The position numbers and the translations under genes are program-made. A stretch of 11,547 nt of DNA from Betaproteobacteria bacterium (GTDB lineage: Bacteria; Pseudomonadota; Gammaproteobacteria; Burkholderiales; Casimicrobiaceae), in NCBI GenBank assembly GCA_003153335.1, contig PLYG01000235.1, forward strand, positions 18,577 through 30,123, written 5' to 3'. Position 1 is the first letter of the stretch; every line of letters begins with the position of its first letter. Below are positions 7,029 through 11,547 of the stretch, piece after piece. A model generated the notes under the pieces. The model searched no databases. It had not been told where the DNA came from and was given only the letters and a program-made list of their open reading frames with translations.

Positions 7029-7218
7029 CCCGGAGGTCTCACCGGGAAGTCGCCATGAAGGCGACCAGAGGAGGCGCTAGGGCGCCCATGGAAGCCCCTT
7101 CGGGGCAAGGGAAAGCTGCTTCGCAGCAGAAAGACCGCCGGCAACTGTTACCCCGTGATCTGCCGTGACGGGACCCGTTCACTGCCACCCCCGTTGCGCC
7201 TTCCCCCCTAAGAGGGGG
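7029..7218. repeat. Cluster of six short hairpins
   Basis: Inverted repeats in order: CCCGG/CCGGG at 7029-7046 (8-base loop), GTCGCC/GGCGAC at 7049-7065 (5-base loop), GGCGC/GCGCC at 7073-7086 (4-base loop), GCCCC/GGGGC at 7094-7106 (TTC loop), GCTGC/GCAGC at 7115-7127 (TTC loop), and CCCCCT/AGGGGG at 7204-7218 (AAG loop). Two have the same stem-TTC-stem design. None is followed by a clear T run, so they are not typical terminators, though on the - strand two are followed by TTT or TT. Confidence 0.7.
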
Positions 7219-7294
7219 TTGCCGCCCCGACCCCAGACGCCGACATGCTCTCACCCACACACGTCGCGCCCCGGCATCCGCTGGCAACCGAAAC

Positions 7295-7329
7295 ACGTTC
7301 CATCACCAGCGACGTTCCCATCACCAGTG
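7295..7329. repeat. Tandem 17/18-bp direct repeat
   Basis: ACGTTCCATCACCAGCG at 7295-7311 is followed immediately by ACGTTCCCATCACCAGTG at 7312-7329. They differ by one inserted C and one C/T change. A head-to-tail repeat of this size is typical of iterons or regulator sites. Confidence 0.7.
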
Positions 7330-7333
7330 ACTC

Positions 7334-7418
7334 TCGATCACCACCCACACGCCGGCACCCCCACACGTCCCAGCCCACATCCGTCGATCACGACCCACAC
7401 ACAACCCCCACACGTCCC
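7334..7418. repeat. Two imperfect direct repeats of about 36 bp
   Basis: Each unit starts with TCGATCAC, continues (C/G)ACCCACAC, and ends with an exact 14-mer CCCCCACACGTCCC. The units are 7334-7371 and 7384-7418. The start blocks match at 16 of 17 bases and are 50 bp apart; the 14-mers are 47 bp apart. Confidence 0.7.
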
Positions 7419-7468
7419 GCCAGAACTCCAACACCAAAGAGAGTCCTCGTTTTTTTACCGCTTCGCCT

Positions 7469-8209
7469 TCAAAGCGGGAACACCGCCAACGGATGCCCGA
7501 ACGGCATCCACACCGCACCGGCCTTGATATGCCACTGGATGACGTTGGTGCCCACGAATTGCTGCAGCGACAGTTCGCTGCTGTTGTGCTGCGGTGGGCG
7601 GGCCGCGACCACACCCGGATGGTCGCAGAGATCGGCGCGCGGCACGATAGCGGTCCGATAGAGAGGGATCACCCCCACGGCTTGCGCGGCCCCGGACACC
7701 AACTCGTCGAGATGGCTACTTTCTTCGCGCTCATCGGTATCGACCACGGCAGCGGCAGGTTGAAGGCTGACCGCCAGACCGAGGATGCTGGGGACGCACT
7801 CAGTGTCGGGCAACGGATTGAGCGCCGGCAAGAACCCGGTGCCGATCTCCACGATCATGGCGGGCCATTCCACCGACAACACGGAGTGCTCGGACCGCCA
7901 TTGCACCTGCCACAATGCATCACGCGGATCGGATTCAATGCCGTCGTGGTTCGTGTACAACATCCCGACGGCATCCAAGGCCAACAGCAATTCGGTTGTG
8001 ATGCAATAACGGCCATCACGCGTGCACTCATCCTCCGGGATGCTTACCCGAAACGCCAGCCGTCGGCGCAAGGCCGCCTCGTGCAAGAAGATGAAGACGC
8101 GGCCGTCAACGGTGCACTTGAGGCCGAGTTGATCGCGTAGATTGGCGAAGTTGTCCGGATTGCCCACCACTTCCTGAAATGCTCGCAACAAACCTTTCTG
8201 GTCAATCAT
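7469..8209 (-). CDS. Protein of unknown function (246 aa)
   Basis: The ATG at 8209 has AAGGGA about six bases upstream. The product is soluble, with no signal peptide or membrane segment. The first third (FANLRDQLGLKCTVDGRVFIFLHEAALRRRL, described in part) looks like an alpha/beta fold, and the middle has several aromatic strands around W-Q-V-Q-W. I recognise no family or catalytic motif. It lies 29 bp after the previous gene, last in the right-hand run of genes, just before the noncoding repeat region. Confidence 0.7.
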   Translation of the reverse strand: MIDQKGLLRAFQEVVGNPDNFANLRDQLGLKCTVDGRVFIFLHEAALRRRLAFRVSIPEDECTRDGRYCITTELLLALDAVGMLYTNHDGIESDPRDALWQVQWRSEHSVLSVEWPAMIVEIGTGFLPALNPLPDTECVPSILGLAVSLQPAAAVVDTDEREESSHLDELVSGAAQAVGVIPLYRTAIVPRADLCDHPGVVAARPPQHNSSELSLQQFVGTNVIQWHIKAGAVWMPFGHPLAVFPL

Positions 8210-8238
8210 GACTGTCCCTTGTTTGAATCACATTCAGC

Positions 8239-8631
8239 CTATTTCTGCGGCCACTTTTGCCAGAACTGCATGGCACTAGCCATTGCCCCTGCACGCAATT
8301 GCTCGACGCAGCTTTGATTGCCTGTCGGGGAGCTGGCATCGTCGTTGTACTGATCTGCGTAACGTTGCATTTCCGCCAGATCAGGTCCGCAATACTGGCT
8401 CTTGCCCTTACCCATGGCCGTACGTTTGCCCGCCGGGCTGATCGCCCACAGGCAGTAGCCTTGCCCGGCATTGCTCTTGGCAATAATGACCGTGTCCTCA
8501 GCCGGTGAGCAACCGGGCCCGACCAAGAACGGAATGACAAAGTAGACGGCGGCACCGATCAGAACGAGCAGGAGGAGAAATGCGATGTGGTGGGCATGGC
8601 CCGCCATTTGTTTACGATTCACGGAACGCAT
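8239..8631 (-). CDS. One-helix membrane protein with four Cys after the helix (130 aa)
   Basis: A hydrophobic helix at about residues 15-37 follows a short basic N-terminus, so the rest probably faces the periplasm. Cys at 41, 60, 81 and 108 all lie after the helix and could form two disulfides. The sequence ends with a Trp/Lys-rich tail. The start at 8631 is seven bases after the previous stop; an ATG at 8607 is an alternative. I recognise no family. Confidence 0.7.
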   Translation of the reverse strand: MRSVNRKQMAGHAHHIAFLLLLVLIGAAVYFVIPFLVGPGCSPAEDTVIIAKSNAGQGYCLWAISPAGKRTAMGKGKSQYCGPDLAEMQRYADQYNDDASSPTGNQSCVEQLRAGAMASAMQFWQKWPQK

Positions 8632-8638
8632 GCGGTGG

Positions 8639-9058
8639 TCAAGACTCCAGCGGGATGGATGGACGGCCGGTATCGGCGGGGATTGAGGGTGCGGGTGCGA
8701 TCAGCGTGAAAGCTGCCACCGCGCCGGCCAACACCAGCGAGAGCATTACGCAGATGTCAGCGACCATGAGGTCCAGCCGCTGGACGAAGCTCTTCAGGAA
8801 CAAGGCCAAGCCCACCGTGATCAGGAGCATGCAAAAGGCGCGGGTATCCGGGTCGATCTTCGATTGCCCCCGACACCACACGAGGGCCGCGAACTGCAGA
8901 CACATCCAGCCACCGGCAAGGAGAAACCCGCTCACCCGCTCCAGCAGTATTTCGTAGCCAATCGACATCCGGGCGAGCCCGAGCGCCAACATGCCGAACG
9001 CCATGAAGGCGAATGCCATCAAGCAGTAGCACACCACCTTGTTCAACGGCTTGGCCAT
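8639..9058 (-). CDS. Four-helix membrane protein of unknown function (139 aa)
   Basis: Hydrophobic segments at about 7-31, 37-61, 75-92 and 96-121 predict four transmembrane helices with a short Pro/Ser-rich tail. GGGGGTGA precedes the ATG at 9058 (about nine bases). The start is one base after the stop of the 20-residue ORF at 9122-9060. I recognise no family; a small envelope or mating-pair protein is possible given the context. Confidence 0.75.
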   Translation of the reverse strand: MAKPLNKVVCYCLMAFAFMAFGMLALGLARMSIGYEILLERVSGFLLAGGWMCLQFAALVWCRGQSKIDPDTRAFCMLLITVGLALFLKSFVQRLDLMVADICVMLSLVLAGAVAAFTLIAPAPSIPADTGRPSIPLES

Positions 9059-9059
9059 C

Positions 9060-9122
9060 TCAGTTCACCCCCAGTTTGACGGGAAGCGTTACCCCGGCCG
9101 TTTTCAGTCCGGTCTCACTCAT
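9060..9122 (-). pseudogene. 20-residue ORF; remnant of a second DUF2059 gene tail
   Basis: The ORF starts in an ATGA overlapping the DUF2059 stop and ends one base before the next gene's ATG, so it exactly fills the gap. Its peptide contains ETGLKTAGVTLPV, which matches EAGLKQAGVALPT at residues 179-191 of the upstream DUF2059 protein at 9 of 13 positions. That is too similar, and too well placed, for chance. The simplest reading is that a tandem DUF2059 paralog once lay here and only its C-terminus remains. It may still be translated and couple translation across the junction. Confidence 0.5.
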
Positions 9123-9739
9123 GGCTTGCCCCCGCCAGGCAAAGGCGCAGCTTGCGGTGCCGCCCGTGTTGGCAGGGCAACCCCGGCCTGCTTCAACCCC
9201 GCCTCAACCTGTTGCGAGAGCGATGGCCACTGGTCGAGCATCCATTGCTGGGCGATGGCCGCTGAATCAGTCGCGATAAGCGGCATCTGGGCCCCCATCT
9301 TCTTGCCGACGGGCGACTGGTAGAACGTAGCGATCTCTTTCATCTCGCCTGCAGTGAACCGTTGCGCGAACACGGGAACCAAGCGGTCACCCAAGCTCCC
9401 CTCCAGCCCAGCCTTGAAAAACTGGTTCACTTCCTGCGCCACAATACCGGGCGCCCTCGGGTCCAGTCCGGGTGCGCCGCGTAGCTGCCCCTGCATCGTC
9501 TCCGAGGCGAAGGCGGCCAGCGATCCCGGCTGCGTGGTAGCGATCAGCAGGGCCTTTACGTCGGAGGCGGTGGCCGCTTGATTGATGCGGCTGGCCCCAG
9601 CGCCGAAGAAGAGGAAATAGGCGATAGCCCCCAGTGCGACGACGCCGCCCACCACGAGAACGAACGCCACCGCCGCGCCTGTCGCTCCCTTTGCCGGCGC
9701 GTGGGCCCTCATTGCCGCCTTGCTTGCGTTGCTTGCCAT
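9119..9739 (-). CDS. Membrane-anchored DUF2059 protein (206 aa)
   Basis: I chose the ATG at 9739, with AAAGG about five bases upstream, over a GTG at 9763 that adds eight residues. A hydrophobic helix at about 21-48 follows a basic N-terminus and anchors the rest outside the cytoplasm. Residues ~121-165 (VPVFAQRFTAGEMKEIATFY, then QSPVGKKM) match DUF2059: F-T-x-x-E followed by F-Y-x-S-P-V-G-x-K. The family is mostly periplasmic and of unknown function. The C-terminus is Pro/Gly/Ala-rich. A short related tail follows downstream (9122-9060). Confidence 0.8.
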   Translation of the reverse strand: MASNASKAAMRAHAPAKGATGAAVAFVLVVGGVVALGAIAYFLFFGAGASRINQAATASDVKALLIATTQPGSLAAFASETMQGQLRGAPGLDPRAPGIVAQEVNQFFKAGLEGSLGDRLVPVFAQRFTAGEMKEIATFYQSPVGKKMGAQMPLIATDSAAIAQQWMLDQWPSLSQQVEAGLKQAGVALPTRAAPQAAPLPGGGKP

Positions 9740-9774
9740 TGCCACCTTTCGTAATCGATGCACGGAAATACTGA

Positions 9775-9948
9775 TCAGATGTTGCTGGCCGCCCGCTGCA
9801 GATGCACCGCGCGGCGCGCCTGCCGAAGCCTGCGGATTGCCGCGCGGATACGTTTCCGCCGCGCCGTTCGACGCGTGTCGGACTCAACTGCGTGTCCCGC
9901 ACGATTGCTGTCGGCACGCTGCACGCGCCCATCGTCTGCTGTGGTCAT
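9775..9948 (-). CDS. Small Arg-rich ORF (57 aa), tentative
   Basis: GAGG lies six bases before an ATG at 9948, 15 bp after the preceding stop, and the ORF ends 35 bp before the DUF2059 start, so spacing fits a real gene. The product is short and very basic (many Arg, ends in a helical Arg/Ala stretch), with no recognised family. High-GC DNA makes Arg/Ala-rich frames by chance, so this is uncertain. An in-frame GTG at 9960 gives four more residues. Confidence 0.35.
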   Translation of the reverse strand: MTTADDGRVQRADSNRAGHAVESDTRRTARRKRIRAAIRRLRQARRAVHLQRAASNI

Positions 9949-9963
9949 TCCCATCCTCACTTC

Positions 9964-10461
9964 TCAATCCAGCCGGTAGTACACGATCACCTCGTGCCGG
10001 GCGCTGTTGTAGGCGATGCCGACAAAGCGGGAGACGCGATTGGGGAAGCCCCCTTGCACGAGCTGCTCCAGCGACAAGCTGCGCTCGCGCCGATATTCCT
10101 TAACCGCGCCGCCCAGAGCCTTTTCCTGCACCGCGAAACAACCCACCTCGCCATTGGGCAACTTGAGGCTCTTCAGATCAGGGCATACGCGCACCATGCC
10201 GTTCTCGACGTGGAACTGGCCGGACTCCAGCACGAGGAATCCGTTGGCGGGAAACGGTTGGGAGGGACCGCTGGCCGCCCCGGCCGGCGCACTGAACTCC
10301 TGCGCCGGCGATAGACCGTTCGTCATCCCCGGTGGCAGCCCGACCGCGCCGACACCGCTCGCGCCACCTGCCGCACCTACGCCACTGACAACCCCGGCAC
10401 AGAGCGCCAGTCCGAGCCATAGCGCCCATGGTCTGCCCATCTCCGGGCCCGCCGCACTCAT
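9964..10461 (-). CDS. Secreted or membrane-anchored protein of unknown function (165 aa)
   Basis: Starts at the ATG at 10461 in an ATGA overlap with the ASCH gene stop. A hydrophobic segment at about 12-33 is a signal peptide or anchor, followed by a Gly/Ala/Pro-rich linker to about residue 75. The C-terminal ~90 residues are compact and probably folded, with a Cys pair (VCPDLK, GCFAV) and a segment ending in IVYYRLD. I recognise no family. Longer in-frame starts would run through the ASCH gene. Confidence 0.7.
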   Translation of the reverse strand: MSAAGPEMGRPWALWLGLALCAGVVSGVGAAGGASGVGAVGLPPGMTNGLSPAQEFSAPAGAASGPSQPFPANGFLVLESGQFHVENGMVRVCPDLKSLKLPNGEVGCFAVQEKALGGAVKEYRRERSLSLEQLVQGGFPNRVSRFVGIAYNSARHEVIVYYRLD

Positions 10462-10820
10462 GCGGGCCGCTCGATCTCGAAAATGCCCAGCGCGCCTTGG
10501 CACGGGACGAACGGCAGCGGCAGAGGTTCGCTCAAGACGAAGCCCTGCTCCCCGGAGTACCACGGCGACGTATGCGTCCGTACGCAGTCCACGAGTACCG
10601 CCTGACCGACGATGCCGCCCAGCACAAACTCCGCCGGCGTCGGCAGCACCAGATGCGGGAAATTGTCCCGAATCCAGTGGTAGCCAAGCATGTCGAAGGT
10701 CTTGCCGGTATGGATCAGCAACGGGCCGCGATAGGACGTGCGCCACGTGCGGTTCTCCACATCCTTGATCCCCTGCACAATGAGCCACGCCCACGGCTGG
10801 CGGATGGAAAGGGCCTTCAT
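10458..10820 (-). CDS. ASCH-domain protein (120 aa)
   Basis: Recognised from SIRQPWAWLIVQGIKDVENR followed by YRGPLLIHTGK near the N-terminus, the core ASCH pattern (related to the PUA RNA-binding fold). Family members bind or process RNA or modified nucleotides; some are nucleases or amidohydrolases, so the exact role is open. The whole chain is the domain. The start shares one base with the helicase stop (TGATG) and the end overlaps the next start (ATGA), so the three genes are tightly coupled. Confidence 0.85.
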   Translation of the reverse strand: MKALSIRQPWAWLIVQGIKDVENRTWRTSYRGPLLIHTGKTFDMLGYHWIRDNFPHLVLPTPAEFVLGGIVGQAVLVDCVRTHTSPWYSGEQGFVLSEPLPLPFVPCQGALGIFEIERPA

Positions 10821-11547
10821 CAGTAGGTGTCCCCGAAGCGGTGGTTGGAAAACTTCATGTACTCAGGGGTGAATGCCAAACGCACCATGTCGAGTGGCCC
10901 GTTCCGATTCTTGCCGATGATGATTTCGGCAAGGCCCTTGTCTTGCGAGTCCGGGTTGTAGACTTCGTCCCGGTAGAGAAACATGATCAGGTCAGCGTCC
11001 TGCTCAATCGCGCCCGAACCACGAAGGTCGGCCATCCGTGGGCGCTTGTCCTCGCGGTTCTCGACGCCACGATTCAACTGGGCAAGAGCGACGACCGGGA
11101 CTTCGAGTTGCTTGGCCATCAGCTTCAGGCTGCGGCTGATCTCGCTCAGGCGCTGCTCTTCGTTGATGTTGGCGGTCACGCCGCGATTGCTGCTCATCAA
11201 CTGCAGGTAATCCACGACGATCAGGCCCAGCTTCTTGTTCGCGGACGCGCGCCGAATGCGCTGGGCGCGCGCGAGCATCATCATCGGCGTCATTGCCGCG
11301 CGCTCGTCGATGAACAGGGGCTTATCCGAAAGCTGACCCAGCACGGCCGACAGACCCTCCCAATCGTCATTCTGTAGCTGTCCACGGCGCAGCTTCGACT
11401 GATCAATTTTGGCGCCGGAACCAATCAAACGCAGCGCCAGTTGCACCGCACCCATTTCCATGGAGAAGACGATCACCGGATCATCGGTTGGCAAAGCCAT
11501 CGAATTGACCGCCAACCCGAGACCAAACGCGGTCTTGCCCATTGCGG
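10820..11547 (-). CDS. DnaB-type replicative helicase, C-terminal part (cut by window edge)
   Basis: About 242 residues of the RecA-like motor domain are visible; the N-terminus lies beyond the right edge. The Walker A end is at the edge (AMGKTAFGL), followed by VFSMEMG, Walker B LIVVDYLQLM, the LAQLNR motif, the MADLRGSGAIEQDADLI segment and GKNRNGP near the end. All motor motifs I expect to see are intact. The protein unwinds DNA as a hexamer at forks. On conjugative elements such a DnaB copy usually belongs to the element's replication or maintenance module; calling this one element-borne is inference from context. Confidence 0.9.
   Translation of the reverse strand, partial: AMGKTAFGLGLAVNSMALPTDDPVIVFSMEMGAVQLALRLIGSGAKIDQSKLRRGQLQNDDWEGLSAVLGQLSDKPLFIDERAAMTPMMMLARAQRIRRASANKKLGLIVVDYLQLMSSNRGVTANINEEQRLSEISRSLKLMAKQLEVPVVALAQLNRGVENREDKRPRMADLRGSGAIEQDADLIMFLYRDEVYNPDSQDKGLAEIIIGKNRNGPLDMVRLAFTPEYMKFSNHRFGDTY

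Larger units (their letters stand above)
6961..7468. other. Noncoding region with hairpins and direct repeats
   Basis: More than 500 bp without a credible gene. Frames here encode only Pro/His/Thr-rich low-complexity sequence. The left part (7029-7218) holds six short hairpins and the right part (7295-7418) holds two sets of direct repeats, listed separately. The + strand from about 7180 to 7440 is strongly C and CA rich. The combination resembles a replication, transfer or partition site, or a structured RNA, but I see no known origin motif such as a DnaA box cluster. Confidence 0.55.

Noticed and set aside
7029..7218. CRISPR array
   Set aside because: The hairpins have different sequences and irregular spacing; no repeat-spacer pattern and no cas gene in the window.
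7440..7475. CCGCTT/AAGCGG hairpin next to a run of seven T's
   Set aside because: The T's precede the stem on the + strand and become A's after it on the - strand, so it is not an intrinsic terminator in either direction. One arm also includes the stop of the gene ending at 7469.
7165..7527. + strand ORF rich in Pro, His and Thr
   Set aside because: Low-complexity translation of the CA-rich repeats, overlapping the end of a better-supported - strand gene; no start signal or protein-like pattern.
9387..9932. 181-residue - strand frame over the DUF2059 gene
   Set aside because: Arg/Gly-rich shadow frame; the DUF2059 motif is in the other frame.

Overview
The window is GC-rich DNA with ATGA/GTGA-coupled genes and short hairpins. 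The gene families suggest a proteobacterium, probably a beta-proteobacterium, and more likely an accessory element (an integrative conjugative element or large plasmid) than housekeeping chromosome. The organism call is inference. The mobile-element call rests on a conjugative coupling ATPase at the left end, a DnaB-type helicase at the right end, and many small unrecognised secreted or membrane proteins between them.

Layout. Positions 1-297 hold no confident gene but contain a perfect operator-like dyad at 184-198. On the + strand, 298-2211 encodes a VirD4/TraD/DotL-class coupling protein. It is followed at 2246-3138 by a membrane protein whose frame is broken at a run of nine A's (2504-2512), with the membrane part in one frame and the soluble part in the next. 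Everything else is on the - strand. From right to left: the C-terminal part of a DnaB-type helicase (11547-10820), an ASCH protein (10820-10458), a secreted protein (10461-9964), a small basic ORF (9948-9775), a membrane-anchored DUF2059 protein (9739-9119), a 20-residue ORF that looks like the tail of a second DUF2059 copy (9122-9060), a four-helix membrane protein (9058-8639), a one-helix protein with four Cys after its helix (8631-8239) and an unknown soluble protein (8209-7469). A 550-bp noncoding stretch with direct repeats and six short hairpins follows. Then come a small putative HTH protein (6917-6564) with a 15-bp dyad over its possible start, a coiled-coil lipoprotein (6514-5969), a 262-bp gap, and a compact cluster (5706-3092): secreted protein, 81-aa protein, LytTR DNA-binding protein, DUF4326 protein, and a PD-(D/E)XK nuclease-like protein with an unexplained C-terminal extension.

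Three genes (the membrane protein after the coupling protein, the LytTR gene and the nuclease-like gene) each carry one frame break, and each is repaired by adding one base. They lie within about 2.4 kb. Three independent programmed frameshifts are less likely than single-base deletions, either real decay or sequencing indels. The A9 site is still a plausible transcriptional-slippage site.

How the parts may work together (inference): the + strand pair would couple DNA to a type IV secretion channel, the helicase would serve element replication, and the left-hand - strand cluster looks like cargo that could be controlled by its own LytTR regulator. The most unusual features are the A9 frame break, the in-frame remnant of a DUF2059 tail, and the repeat/hairpin region.
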